The notes beneath the pieces are model-generated. The model searched no databases. It saw only the letters and a list, made by a program, of their open reading frames with translations, and was not told the origin of the DNA. From Sthenelais limicola (lineage: Eukaryota > Annelida > Polychaeta > Phyllodocida > Sigalionidae), in NCBI GenBank assembly GCA_942159475.1, contig OW804096.1, forward strand, positions 141,225,442 to 141,289,441: a stretch of DNA of 64,000 bases. The letters are read 5' to 3'. The position numbers and the translations under genes were made by a program. Below, in pieces: positions 41,819 through 52,854 of the stretch (positions within the stretch are counted from its first letter, which is position 1; each line of letters starts with the position of its first letter).

Positions 41819-44800
41819 GACCAAGGACAGTGAACAACCGGGATCCTGTCCAACGCATAACCGGTGGGAAGGAGGGATGGATCGCGGTACAAGGGCGATG
41901 GGACCCCTCCACAGCAGGAGTGATAGTAGATGGACGATGTAGAGGGGTCATGATCCAGTGGCTAGTGGACACAGGGGCGTGTACAACCATCATTAGCAAG
42001 CAAGTCTGGCAGAGCATGAACAAATCACCCCCTCTGAGAGCATCCCCTGTGAGGATAACTGGAGCTGGAGGAATGCCGGTGGATGTGTTAGGGGAAACAG
42101 ACATTGAGGTGGACTTTGGGACATTGAAAATTCAAATGCCAGTGATTGTGGCTAAATTGGACCAAGGAGGCATACTAGGTATGGATGTGATCAGGAGTAG
42201 GAAAGGCCAGGTGGATACAGGCAGCGGTATCATCTGGCTGGAAACCAATGGGACAGTGGCTCCTGAGAGACTGGAAGGCTATGCTTATGCTGCCCATGAG
42301 ACTACTGTAAAAGCGGGTAGCAGAATGATGATGAAGGTCGAGTGGACAGCTAGGACGGATGAGGACCAAGTACTGATCTTGGAGGACGGAGGATACGTTC
42401 CTGACCTCAGAGTGGCAAGGTCTGTACACACTTCCCAAGCAGGGGGGAGTGTGGCTGAGGTGCTGAACAATGGAGATCAAGACATTCGTGTGCCCAAGGG
42501 AAGCAAGATGGCCGTCTGGGTTGAGGGAGAGAAACCCCCACCAGCAGGAGATAGACCTGGGCGAATGAGGACGCAGGAGCAAGAGGAGCAGCTCATGAAA
42601 GATCTGTGGGCTCAGACGGATGAGGAACTAGTGGAGAAATGTGCCGAAACAATTGATAATCTCTATTGGCAATTCCTGCATGTATTCTTTGTGGAAGGGG
42701 AAGAACTAGGAAGGACTGACCTAGCAAAACACCATATCATGACAGGCACCAACCCACCAGTCAGGAATAAACCAAGACGGGTCCCCATTCATAGGAGACA
42801 AGTAGTGGAAACAGAACTGGAGCGAATGGCGAAAGGAGGAATTATAGAACCTGCTTCTGGACCATGGGCTTCGCCAGTGGTGTTGGTAAAGAAGAAAGAC
42901 GGGGGCTGGCGGTTTTGTGTAGACTATAGGGACCTAAACAAGATTACGAAGAAAGACGCCTACCCCCTACCCAGAATGGATGACACCTTGGACATGTTGA
43001 ATGGGGCTAGAGTCTTTGCAACATTGGACTTGGCGAGTGGCTACTGGCAGGTCGAGATGGAAGAAGACAGTAAGGAGAAAACCGCCTTCTGTACTCATCA
43101 AGGGCTATTCCAGTTCAAAGTCATGCCCTTTGGCCTAGTGAATGCTCCTTCCACTTTTGAAAGACTAATGGACACTGTGCTATCTGGACTGGTAGGAGAC
43201 CAATGCCTGGTCTACCTAGATGATGTGATTGTATTTGGGAAAGATGTGAAGGAGTGCGCAGAACGCCTGGCTGTGATTCTAGAGCGAATCGACCATGCAG
43301 GGCTAGTCGTCAAACCCAGCAAGTGCCAACTATTCAGGACATCAGTTGCGTTCCTAGGGCATGTCGTCTCAGGAGAAGGAGTGGAGACTGACCCGTCGAA
43401 AATAGAAGCAGTCCAGTCCTGGCCCATCCCTACTACCAGGGAGATGTTGAGGAGCTTCCTAGGCTTCTGTTCCTACTACAGGTCCTTCGTCAGAGATTTC
43501 GCCACGATAGCCAGCCCACTTTTTCAACTAACAAAGAAGGATGTTACATTCGTATGGACTCCAGAGTGTCAGACAGCCATGGAAGAGCTGAGAGACAGAC
43601 TGTGCACAGCACCTATCCTGAGATACCCAGACGCCAATCTCCCTATGACTCTTGATACGGATGCATCTAATAGTGGTTTAGGAGCCGTGTTATCTCAGCG
43701 TATAGAGGACAGGGAAATGGTGTTAGGATTCGCCAGCAGATCCCTGACTAAAGCAGAGAAAAACTATTGTGTCACGAGGAAGGAGCTACTAGCCATCCTG
43801 TTTGGTATCAGGAGATATCGCTCATACTTAGTGGGAAGCCATTTCACAGTCAGAACCGACCATAGTGCACTCAAGTGGTTGTTGGAGATGAAGGAGCCCG
43901 AGGGTCAGTTGGCTAGATGGATGGAAGAACTCGCCTCCTACTCATTTACTGTACAACATAGGGCTGGAAAACGACATGGGAATGCGGATGGACTTTCACG
44001 AATCCCCTGTGGACAGTGCCACAGAGTTGATTATGAGGAGGAGGAAATAGTCACGAGTCGTCTGAGAGTAATTACCTGGGATGTGGGACAGAACTGGGTG
44101 GAAGAACACCAAACTGACGATCCACTGTGTGTGCTGTTCAAAGAGGCAGTGGAGAGGGACGAGTGTCCAGGCGAACGTGATCGCATACCTGGGCGCGACT
44201 GGAACTGGTTTTTATGCAATTTCCAATCCCTAGCCATCCAGTCAGGACTATTGGGGAGTTGGAGATGGACTGGTCAAGGGGGAAGAGAATGGCGAGTGTA
44301 CATCCCCGTGTCAGCCCGAGAGGAATTTCTCAAACAAGTGCATGAGGGCCCTCTGGGGGCCCATTTAGGCCGAGACAAAACTTTTAGCAAAGCCCGGAAA
44401 TCAGCCTACTGGCCTAATATGACTAAGGACAATGCCCTGTTTGTCTCCACCTGCATGCCCTGCCAGCAGAGGAAAAGCCCTAACAACAAGAGGAGAACTA
44501 AGATGGGGGAACGCCCCCTGAAGGGGCCATGGGAGGAGATGGCCATGGATATTACTGGCCCTTTACCAGAGACTGAACGAGGCAACAAGTACATCTTGGT
44601 GGTGACTGACTTATTCTCAAAGTGGACAGAGGGATTTCCCATTCGTGATTTCACAGCACAAACAGTAGCCGACGTCTTAGTCCGAGAAATCATCTGCCGC
44701 TTCGGCACCCCCCTCATATGGCACTCAGACCAGGGGAGGAACTTTGAGGCTAGTCTGTTCCAAGAAGTGGCTAGGGTGTTGGGGATATACAAGACGAGAA

Positions 44801-47277
44801 CCACACCATACCACCCAGAGGCCGATGGCCAGACGGAGAAATTTAACTCTACGATGTCCACCATGTTAACAGGCCTAGTGGACGAGGAGCATAGTGATTG
44901 GGACTTGTGGGTGTGTTTTGTGACAGCAGCGTACAGGGCCTCTACACACACTACCACTGGCTTCTCGCCTAATTTCCTGTCCCTTGGCAGAGAAACCAAT
45001 ATGCCCTGGGATGTAGCATACCCAACCCCCGGAGGGGAACTGATGACGAGAGAACATTATGTGAGGAACATGGTCACCATGATGGAAGGAGCCCATTCAA
45101 TCGCCTTCCAAGCCATGCAAGCTACTCGGCTAAGACAGAAGGACTACTATGATAAGTTTACTAGAGAGACTAAGTATCAGGAGGGCCAGTCTGTTTGGAT
45201 CTACCAACCCATAAAGAAGATGGGCCGGTCCCCCAAGTTTCGCCAGTATTGGACGGGCCCCTGGCTGGTGGTTGAGGCTCTCAGTGACATGATATACCGG
45301 GTCCAGAGAGGCAGAAAACGGCGAGTAGTACATGGAAATGTCATGAAACCAGCCAACGTGGGGGAGCGAGTCACCCGTGTATGTTATGACAACACTGAAA
45401 CTAGGTCGCCGGGGGAAAACCCATTGGCAGAGGAGCCGAGCGAAGCGCCCTTGACTACGAGAAGGGAACCTAGCAACAGTGACCTAATTCCAGAACGAGA
45501 CGGGCGCCGACCGCAGGCGGCGAGTCACCTAGCAACGCTTCAAACCAATGAGATACATTCTGATACAGGTCCCGCGCGCGGAGCTGTGATAGCGACCTGC
45601 CATGACGTCACGTCGCCTGTTCTGAGGATCGAGAGGCGAGAGCGGGAGCCAAACATCCAAATGCAAAAAGGGCATGTAAGGACAATAACTAGGAGTATGA
45701 AACGAAAAGAGAAAGAGGATGCCAAAACTTTATGTTCTGACCAAAAAAATCAAATAAAGCAGTTGTGTAACGACCAAGAGAAGGCAGGGAGACCGACTGC
45801 AGAGGTGGCGGGGAGGACTGGCGGCCAGCTTGAAGCCAGTGCAGGGGACTTGTTGCTTGGTAGCAGTTCCTACAAAGTATCAGGCAAGAACAATAAAAGC
45901 GATCGGGGCTCGGGTGGCTTTTCAGTTCAACTCGACATGGCTTCGAAGCAACTACATGAGTGTCGTTACCCCACCTGCGATTATGTCACCAGAGATAGGG
46001 GCCAGGCTGAGGAACATCAACGAGACAAGCATGATGACTTGATCCTGGGCGTGAAGTGCGATCTCTGCCCAAAGATTGTGTACAACCGGAGAAAGCGAGA
46101 CCTCATCAAGCATCGCCAGAATGTACATCAAGATCAGAGGCTAGACTGGCCTGGGCCGGTTCAGGTGCTAGTGCTCACCTGCCGGCGACCGCTCTCCGGA
46201 CGAATCGCCACAGAACAAGAGGCGGAGTTTTTCTACCAGGGAATCAGATGTACTCATGATTTCCCAGCTGGACAGAGGGTACAGCCAACCCCCACCCCTG
46301 CCGATTCACCCAAGTATCCACCTCAGCCGACTCGCCAGCCCTACCGTCCCCAGGTAGAGCCAGTGACACCTGCGAGGGCCGAGTCACCGGTGCAAGACGG
46401 GCTGCTACAGGAGTTCGCCCTGGAGGCGATTGGCCAGACTCCGGGAGTAGTTAAAGTGACAGACCTGACTGACTCCACCATTCCCCCAAGAGCTGTGAGA
46501 GTGGCTAGCAAGATGATTAGGCCTGCTTCGCCACTGCCTCCCCAACAAGTAGGTCTAGTGACATCTGAGACCACCTTCAACGGGCCAGTAGCACAAGACG
46601 AGGGGCCGCAGGAGACGGCCACACCTGATGCTGACCAGTCGCCAACCAAGAGTGGATCGCCTGTGCTTCCCACCTCCCCTGTCCGCAACCCCCCTGCTTT
46701 CCCCCCAGAGCAGTCCCAGTCGCCAGGTGGACAACTGGCACTGGAGGAAGTCCCACCCCCTGTCAGACAAGAGCCTTCTGTCCTCCATACCCCTCCTCCC
46801 CCCTCTACTCCCCAAGGCCAATCGCCAGGAGAACGCCAGCTGCAGTGGAGTCTGACCCCCAGGACCTGTGATAGCCTGAACCAGCTGGTCACTGAGACTG
46901 TCAGAGACGTTGCCCCTCCCCCTCACACCTCCCTCAAGAGTGGATCTGTTTTTAGACCGGAGTTAGGACTGCCCCAGTGCAGCCCTATGATAGTGCCAAC
47001 CAACATCCTTCTGGACGAAGAAGACGAGACTTGGGAATTGTTGGAAGGTACGCAAGTGTGTAAGCTTGCTTACAAGCGTACTTTCAAGTGGGAGACTATC
47101 GACCCTCTTCTTCCCTCCCCCAATCCAGAAGGACCACCACATCTCCCCGACTGGCCTGGTTTCCCTCGGCGAGTCAACCGCAGCAAGGTCAAGTGCCGAC
47201 GGATGCTGGGACACTTTCACTACACCCAAGAGGTGTCTGCCACTTACAGGCTGGAGGAAGAGGATGAAGACATGTGA
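41818..47277 (+). CDS. pol polyprotein (PR, RT, RNase H, IN) with zinc-finger tail
   Basis: Expressed as Gag-Pol by -1 frameshift; it has no start codon of its own. Protease: LVDTGA with the catalytic D at 41968. Reverse transcriptase from about 42840, motif YLDD at 43213-43224. RNase H begins near LDTDAS at 43651. Integrase: HHCC zinc domain (H 44341, H 44362, C 44452, C 44461) and catalytic D 44548, D 44728, E 44836, with 35 residues between the last two. A GPY/F-type module (GPW...Y) lies at about 45256. After it come some 640 codons not usual for the family: a basic/acidic linker, two C2H2-like fingers (C-x4-C-x12-H-x4-H at 45961-46032; C-x2-C-x14-H-x4-H at 46057-46128), then a Pro/Ser/Gln-rich region and an acidic end. 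The frame is intact throughout. The tail could guide integration or be a captured host segment; both are inference. Confidence 0.95.
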   Translation, partial: RPRTVNNRDPVQRITGGKEGWIAVQGRWDPSTAGVIVDGRCRGVMIQWLVDTGACTTIISKQVWQSMNKSPPLRASPVRITGAGGMPVDVLGETDIEVDFGTLKIQMPVIVAKLDQGGILGMDVIRSRKGQVDTGSGIIWLETNGTVAPERLEGYAYAAHETTVKAGSRMMMKVEWTARTDEDQVLILEDGGYVPDLRVARSVHTSQAGGSVAEVLNNGDQDIRVPKGSKMAVWVEGEKPPPAGDRPGRMRTQEQEEQLMKDLWAQTDEELVEKCAETIDNLYWQFLHVFFVEGEELGRTDLAKHHIMTGTNPPVRNKPRRVPIHRRQVVETELERMAKGGIIEPASGPWASPVVLVKKKDGGWRFCVDYRDLNKITKKDAYPLPRMDDTLDMLNGARVFATLDLASGYWQVEMEEDSKEKTAFCTHQGLFQFKVMPFGLVNAPSTFERLMDTVLSGLVGDQCLVYLDDVIVFGKDVKECAERLAVILERIDHAGLVVKPSKCQLFRTSVAFLGHVVSGEGVETDPSKIEAVQSWPIPTTREMLRSFLGFCSYYRSFVRDFATIASPLFQLTKKDVTFVWTPECQTAMEELRDRLCTAPILRYPDANLPMTLDTDASNSGLGAVLSQRIEDREMVLGFASRSLTKAEKNYCVTRKELLAILFGIRRYRSYLVGSHFTVRTDHSALKWLLEMKEPEGQLARWMEELASYSFTVQHRAGKRHGNADGLSRIPCGQCHRVDYEEEEIVTSRLRVITWDVGQNWVEEHQTDDPLCVLFKEAVERDECPGERDRIPGRDWNWFLCNFQSLAIQSGLLGSWRWTGQGGREWRVYIPVSAREEFLKQVHEGPLGAHLGRDKTFSKARKSAYWPNMTKDNALFVSTCMPCQQRKSPNNKRRTKMGERPLKGPWEEMAMDITGPLPETERGNKYILVVTDLFSKWTEGFPIRDFTAQTVADVLVREIICRFGTPLIWHSDQGRNFEASLFQEVARVLGIYKTRTTPYHPEADGQTEKFNSTMSTMLTGLVDEEHSDWDLWVCFVTAAYRASTHTTTGFSPNFLSLGRETNMPWDVAYPTPGGELMTREHYVRNMVTMMEGAHSIAFQAMQATRLRQKDYYDKFTRETKYQEGQSVWIYQPIKKMGRSPKFRQYWTGPWLVVEALSDMIYRVQRGRKRRVVHGNVMKPANVGERVTRVCYDNTETRSPGENPLAEEPSEAPLTTRREPSNSDLIPERDGRRPQAASHLATLQTNEIHSDTGPARGAVIATCHDVTSPVLRIERREREPNIQMQKGHVRTITRSMKRKEKEDAKTLCSDQKNQIKQLCNDQEKAGRPTAEVAGRTGGQLEASAGDLLLGSSSYKVSGKNNKSDRGSGGFSVQLDMASKQLHECRYPTCDYVTRDRGQAEEHQRDKHDDLILGVKCDLCPKIVYNRRKRDLIKHRQNVHQDQRLDWPGPVQVLVLTCRRPLSGRIATEQEAEFFYQGIRCTHDFPAGQRVQPTPTPADSPKYPPQPTRQPYRPQVEPVTPARAESPVQDGLLQEFALEAIGQTPGVVKVTDLTDSTIPPRAVRVASKMIRPASPLPPQQVGLVTSETTFNGPVAQDEGPQETATPDADQSPTKSGSPVLPTSPVRNPPAFPPEQSQSPGGQLALEEVPPPVRQEPSVLHTPPPPSTPQGQSPGERQLQWSLTPRTCDSLNQLVTETVRDVAPPPHTSLKSGSVFRPELGLPQCSPMIVPTNILLDEEDETWELLEGTQVCKLAYKRTFKWETIDPLLPSPNPEGPPHLPDWPGFPRRVNRSKVKCRRMLGHFHYTQEVSATYRLEEEDEDM

Positions 47278-47535
47278 TTGAGAGAACAATTGTGTTAGTT
47301 AGTGTTGCTTCTCTCTAGAGTGACTAGTTTTAAAACTTGGGACGTTTTCCACCATATCTACTCCTTCGAATTATTCCAATGGACGCTTTGCTGTGTGATT
47401 TTTGCAGAGACGATGAACAATAAGGTATGCTGAACTGTGATTAGAGACAATTATCTCCGGTGCTTCTTGACTACTGTGGCAGCTGATTTCCAGAACAGTA
47501 TTGATATTTATCTTTTCTTACGGGTCAAGAAAGCT

Positions 47536-47551
47536 AGTGGGGGGGGGATAA
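47536..47551 (+). promoter_or_regulatory. Polypurine tract
   Basis: A run of nine G within AGTGGGGGGGGGATAA directly before the 3' LTR; plus-strand primer for reverse transcription. Confidence 0.85.
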
Positions 47552-48166
47552 TGTTATAGAGTCAAAATAATAGTATTTGTTGTCTATTCGTCCTTTTGAC
47601 GTTTCGCTTGTTCTTAAGAAATAACTAACTTTCTGGAGATGTCATCTCAGGTGACGGTTCGCCCCTCTGGCGATTCGCCTTTTCTTTCTCTAACATTATA
47701 TGACGAATGTACTTGTATGACGAATGTACTTGTATGACGAATGTACTTGTCTGAAGTGAAGTGAAGTGTACTTAGGTGGCGAATTACAACTACTTGGAGG
47801 CATTGTACTGTATTTGATTGGCCTGCTTATGGTCCGCATTTTTACTATAAAAGCTGTGATTGTCATAACCAGAATCAGAATAAAACTGGCTGCTAACTTA
47901 GACAGAGCTTGTCCATTATTCTACCAACACTCCTAGTCGATTAAGAAGTATCCTCATGAGTAATCTGACGATTTACCTATCAGGCGAGAAGCAACTAAGG
48001 CGAATATCTCTAAGTCTTTATTAAGAAGCGAATAACATATCAGGCGAAAGTACAATGGCCTATTCGACATCACCATCACTCGAACATCTGTGGGATGACC
48101 AGCCCCAGGGGGAAGACCCCCTTCATCTAATGAGTCAGCAACTGGACGAAAGGCGAAACCGTATCA
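47552..48166 (+). repeat. 3' LTR (615 bp)
   Basis: Identical to the 5' LTR apart from the changes noted for the whole element. The 8-bp difference is GAAGTGAAGTGAAGTG in place of part of the fourth 17-bp repeat. Its end carries a fragment of the gag start region. Confidence 0.95.
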
Positions 48167-48426
48167 ATATATTGAAACTTTATTGAAACTTTATTTTTCC
48201 AAATTCTTTTTTTACATATGGCTTGCTCGGAAAAACGGGTCACATATCTCTGCCTTGACAGTTCTTCCGACAGAACCCTCTAATTCACTACAACAAGAAC
48301 ATAAGTGTTTCTATAATACATACAAGAGAAATACATATGAAATAAATCTAAATTAACATATCATGTTACCACATCTATTGTGGGGGCTATGTAGCCTTGC
48401 ACTTTTTTGTCACTTATTAAGTAGAC
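48167..48426 (-). mobile_element. Retroelement 3' tail, minus
   Basis: ATTGAAACTTTATTGAAACT at the gypsy junction, followed by AT-rich non-coding sequence up to a MITE-1 end. It looks like a separate insertion next to the gypsy element. Confidence 0.4.
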
Positions 48427-48486
48427 AGAAATTACTAAACTAATGTGTAGAGAGGTCAATTGTATACTTTCCGACGATCTTGACGA
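48427..48486 (-). repeat. MITE-1 right end, partner of 39953-40219
   Basis: AAATTACTAAACTAATGTGT to TATACTTTCCGACGATCTTG. Confidence 0.55.
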
Positions 48487-48512
48487 TATAAGTCTCCATA
48501 TTATATATCCAA

Positions 48513-48720
48513 AGGGTCAGACTTTCCGAAAATGCACAATCTACAGTACTACCGATCTCTCAAATTCTGCTAAATTATAGGAAAAAATTATAAATACTAG
48601 GTATATCTGAATATATTCTGTATTGCACCGATTCTAGCAACCTGTTTGGTTAGGTTGAACTGTATTTTGAACCTGATTTCTGTCTTAAATTTGGGTTATT
48701 TGCGAGGATTGGTGAAGACA
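48513..48720 (+). repeat. MITE-1 copy, subfamily c, right end lost
   Basis: Cut after GCGAGGATTGGTGAAG; the next copy begins within 12 bases. Confidence 0.78.
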
Positions 48721-48731
48721 AAGGCTTTGTA

Positions 48732-48961
48732 TGGGTCAGACTTTCAGACAATCTACAATTCTACACATTTTTCAAATTCTGCTAAATTAGAGTGAAAATT
48801 GATAAATACTAGGTATATCTGAGTATATTCTCTATTGTATTCATTTAATAAATCTGTCTGGTTATGTTGAACTATATTTTGAACCTGATATTCCTCTTAA
48901 ATTTGGGTTATTTGAGAGGATTGCTGAAGGTGAATTGTACGTTTTCTGACGATCTCACCCA
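48732..48961 (+). repeat. MITE-1 copy, subfamily c
   Basis: TGGGTCAGACTTTCAG to CTGACGATCTCACCCA. Confidence 0.84.
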
Positions 48962-50328
48962 TATATATCCAAAGGCTTTGTATAATCGGGTGCATATTAG
49001 ATGGCTTCAATTGGAAAACAAATTCATTATGATATTCATGAGGGCTTTCATCTCCTTGATGGGAATGTTCTGGATTACTGATTGTCACAATTGAAGCGAT
49101 TGCTTTGAGATACAATTGCATGTGCAAATGATGTTGGTATTGTTATCTGAAGAGCTAGCTGTTAATAGGGAGTTTCTGCAAGGGAACCTATCTCAATTAC
49201 GTAACCGTTTCTGTATCTTTTTTGTCAATTACGTTGTGTTTTTATGTATGAAAAATAAATCGTGAGATGAAACATTTTGCTTGATATTTAACGTTACGTT
49301 TCTCCCGCCATGTTTTGCTCAATGTCTTTCTTCCTTTTAACATATGTTTGTATATCAGAAATACGTTTACATTTGCGTATAGTTTAGACCTGCTGAACCT
49401 CCCTATTGATAGAATACCTCATGTGGCAGCTTCCTAGGACTCTTTCAAGTAGGGTTAATTGCTGTTGTTCAAATGTGTTATTCAGCCTTTGACAATTATA
49501 CAACTATTTGGAAAAAGGTACATTTCCTCAAATTATAGATATACTCTCATGTGATGCCGGCCTATACTAGTATAACTTCCTAGATATTAACCTTAACAAT
49601 ATCTTCTATTTCCAAAGTAAACAATTCAATGTAAGGATATATTCACCCTTCAAAATCAGAATTCTAAAATATAAACATGTTATAACATACATTTCGATTA
49701 GGTTTAAAAACAAGAATTTTTAAGAAGGGACGGTCTAGGGTAGTACAAATTATGTTATATTGTGCCTGTGTATTTATAGTATTAGTATTCCTTGTTCCTT
49801 GTATGGATACTTCACTGAAGACATAACATTTATAATCTTAATTGTCTGTGATCTGAGTTTGTATTTTGATTCTAAATCGATTGATGAGACTTTTTATAAG
49901 GCAACATACGAAGAGATCACTGAGTGATACACTACGTTTTTTCAATTATTCTGATGAGTATTATGTAATTGGCCTTTATACAATAAAAACAAATATAAAA
50001 AAATATACATTTCGATTAGGTTTGTCTGTAATGGTATATGGCAGCACAAACAAATGCGTACATCTGCATTGTCATATAAGATGGCTAACCTAAGATTCAC
50101 ATTGTTGCCCCTTCCTTTCTTATATTACCCGTTGCTGTAAGTTTATTTCATTCCCAACATTACTGGGTTGAACTTCATCAGGGACATATAAATTTAACAT
50201 ACCATAACAAATGTTCCTATTGTTAGATCAAATATGCCTTTTGCTGGAACAAATATTCCTATTTCATGAACAAGTGTACCTATTTCAGGAAATACTATTC
50301 CATTTCATGAAAAAACGTTCATATTTCA
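48962..50328. other. No gene recognised; AT-rich
   Basis: The only structure seen is ACATTTCGATTAGGTTT repeated at about 49691 and 50007. Short ORFs here look random. Confidence 0.3.
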
Positions 50329-50607
50329 TGTGATCCGTTTTAGGAAAATTAGTCAGAATAAAACCGTTTACAATGTTTCTGGGTGGGTTATTACCAGTAA
50401 AGTAACTAAATATACTCCATACGAAACCTTCAAAACTCAAGGATGTATTTAATTCAATGTCCTGACATTTGGTACATAGATTCATATGGCCATAAGTGCT
50501 AAACCCCCAAAAAATCAGAACATTCCAATAAAGAGATCTAGTCAAAAAAACACTTAGAAAAATATCAATTCTGCGACTTGTGACTCATTTTCCTGGAACA
50601 CATCACA
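50329..50607 (-). repeat. MITE-2 copy, internally deleted
   Basis: TGTGATCCGTTTTAGG to CCTGGAACACATCACA, 279 bp. Confidence 0.82.
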
Positions 50608-51099
50608 AATATTCCCAACAAGACTGGCGAAACCATTGTTTCATATTGCCTGGGCCCATAACATCAGACAACATCTTTCTCAAGATGTTCCATCCTTAGC
50701 TGCGATTCCTTACTAATCACCTTGTAAGGAACTTTTAGGGAAGGAATTTGCTACACTCTAACAGATTTACATTAATTCACTACGCACGAAAGTACGATAA
50801 GTACGATATCATCGTGTTAGAAAGTACCATACAAAGAACCATAGAAAGTACTACAGCTTGGTGTGTAACAACACTAACTAGACGAGTCGTGGCCTCGTGT
50901 GAAAACCATTTTCGCCGAAAATAAACATAAGCTTAATTCCGCCACCCATAGCATGGGTCTTGAGATCAATAGTATCCCCATCTAACTCACTTTTCTCGCT
51001 TAATTCGATCTTAGCATCTCTAATTCTTTCACCAATTGAAAGGGAATAACATCTGTGGGATTAAAAGAAAACTGAGCTCCAAATTTGGAGATGTTAGCA
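50608..51099. other. No feature recognised
   Basis: Nothing identifiable. Confidence 0.3.
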
Positions 51100-51390
51100 A
51101 AATCTAAAAATAAAATGACTCGAAAATTAGACAAATGTAAAAAGGCTGTCTGCTCTGGAATTTGAACCTCCAGCTGAACTCCTTGGAGTCCAGCACCTTA
51201 CCCCTAGACTACAGACCGGTTGTATGGAAAGGCATGTAAACACTATTACCATATGCGACCCATTGATGCATCACATTTTAGCTTTACTTTAATTCGCCAT
51301 TCTCCTCATGGTGAGTGGAGAAAATAAATTATCTATGAAGTTCCCCACAGTGCTAGCTGCAGGCGATTTACTGATTCAAATTATCATAGA
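51100..51390 (-). mobile_element. tRNA-derived SINE-like element
   Basis: On the minus strand 51222-51142 resembles a tRNA: GTCTGT/GCAGAC acceptor-like stem, A box near TCTAGGGGTAAGGTGCTGG, B box GGTTCAAATTCC within a CTGGA/TCCAG stem. Sequence on both sides is shared with 14983-15501, so it is a repeat, not a single tRNA gene. Confidence 0.6.
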
Positions 51391-51395
51391 AGTAT

Positions 51396-51633
51396 ATAGG
51401 TCAGATTTTCAGAAAATGTACAATTGGCAGCTGTACATATTTAGTAATTTCTGATAAATTCTGCTAAAAAATAATAAATTTTGGGTATATCTGAGTATAC
51501 TCGGTATCGCATTGATTTAAAGTATCAGTTCTGTTATGTTAAACTGCATTTTGAAGCTCATTTCTGTCTGAAATGTTGGTTATTTGAGAGGATTGGTGAA
51601 GGCGAATTGTACATTTTCTGGTGACTTCATCCA
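51396..51633 (+). repeat. MITE-1 copy, subfamily a
   Basis: Left end ATAGGTCAG, right end decayed (GTGACTTCATCCA). Confidence 0.8.
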
Positions 51634-52335
51634 TATCTTACATCTGCAATCTATTGCTATAATATGCCAATGCAGGAATGTCTAGCTCTGCACGCTTCTC
51701 TGGACGTTAAGTCATAAGCACATTGCAGCAATAGTATTAGGCTAATCACATTGTGTGAGTACCTCAGAAGTGAACCACTGGGGTGTGCACTCATTATTGC
51801 CTCTCACAGACTTTGTAGCACACCAATGACTGCTGTGGAGGGGTATTGCTTAGTTATAATGTTACAAGGGAACCATTGTTAGAGGCATACTCCTCAACCT
51901 GCCACCTGCATAGGATTCATATGACTGACTATTTTATGCTATATGTATTATTATGCTATATTCATTCCAGTGTTAACCCATAAAAGTAAGGTTAAATTAA
52001 ACACAAAGTACGAGCAATGTGTCTAATAACCACTCGGATTTCACTAGTCTATTTAACCCTAAGTACATAGGGTCACGCACTCACTTTGTCATATGAAAAC
52101 TTGTCTGAAATGTTATGTTATGTTATATACTTATTATTAGTAGAAACGTCTTATAAATAGATTAGAAATCTATTTCTTTCTAAAGGGTAACTGTAGGACG
52201 AACTGGGAGTTTACAAACCTGGACATACATATTACCCAATTTACGCATCTCTACATACTCAAGTACCTATTTTATGATAAATAAAAGTATTTCTCAATTC
52301 AATTCAATTCCCCAAAATTGAATAAATATATTATC
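51634..52335. other. No gene; retroelement tail at about 52250-52312
   Basis: GATAAATAAAAG followed by (TCAAT)n at 52293-52312 suggests a LINE 3' end. The rest is unrecognised. Confidence 0.35.
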
Positions 52336-52718
52336 ACATGTCTTCCAGTAAATGAGTCAAAAGTTGCAAAATATCGATTTTGAGATCAAGTGGATTCCAA
52401 TGAAGGTACACATTGAAGACATCTATAAAGTATTTCTATATTTTGAGTTTGATAGGTTTAGGTTTAAAAAGAAGTTTGTAATATTTCTGGGCGGCATGTA
52501 TAAGTAAAATAATTAAATATACTTCATATAGGATGACCTTCAAAACGAGTGGATATGTTTAATACAATGTCCTGAAACTTGGTACATAAATTGATATGCC
52601 TAGAAGTGCTAAGCCCTACAAAGATCAGAACATTCCAAAAAAGAGAACTTGTGAATAAATCCCATTGAAAAATATCATTTTTGAGACTTGTGACTCATTT
52701 TCCTGAAACACATCACAT
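52336..52718 (-). repeat. MITE-2 copy
   Basis: The left end has CATGTCTTCCAGTAAATGAG; the right end CCTGAAACACATCACA. Confidence 0.82.
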
Positions 52719-52854
52719 GTCTTCAGGCTCTACATCATTCATTTGGGTAGTATACTACAGTCTATCCCGGACTTGTATGCAGCGGCAAGGATTGGGGGTG
52801 GATTCAAGGGTTGCTAAGGAGCACTGACTTTGCAGGGCTTATTATTTGTTGTTG

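Larger units (their letters stand above)
40715..41833 (+). pseudogene. gag, interrupted by one in-frame TAG
   Basis: Gag forms the particle that packages element RNA. The ATG at 40715 has a strong context (A at -3, G at +4), and its first 37 codons lie in the LTR; the frame then reads through the PBS. Visible parts: an acidic N-terminus, a capsid-like central region (about 41090-41600) with the FL..F and LYLGASLDGSAL blocks, and a CCHC zinc knuckle at 41726-41767 (CFQCGEMGHFKRDC). A TAG at 41141-41143 stops the frame inside the capsid-like region; the same frame continues open to TGA at 41831-41833. This is most simply one nonsense change; programmed readthrough is less likely. Pol is reached by -1 shift near the end. 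Confidence 0.9.
40220..48166 (+). mobile_element. Ty3/gypsy LTR retrotransposon, 7947 bp
   Basis: Order LTR-PBS-gag-PR-RT-RNase H-IN-tail-PPT-LTR, with integrase after RT as in Ty3/gypsy (Metaviridae). LTR ends are TG...CA and the 4-bp flank ATAT is repeated on both sides. Only one substitution (near 40615 versus 47955) and one 8-bp insertion were noticed between the LTRs, so insertion is recent. The coding region is clearly GC-richer than the window. The copy is probably defective on its own because gag holds a TAG. No env-like ORF follows pol. Confidence 0.97.

Noticed and set aside
42175..46926. Minus-strand ORFs of 60-197 codons inside the gypsy element
   Set aside because: Shadows of the GC-richer pol frame on the opposite strand; none has a recognisable domain.
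47278..47535. env-like ORF after pol
   Set aside because: Only about 260 bases remain before the polypurine tract and no open frame of useful length is present.
51142..51222. Functional tRNA gene
   Set aside because: A and B boxes are visible but the anticodon arm is irregular and the sequence belongs to a repeat also found at 15 kb.
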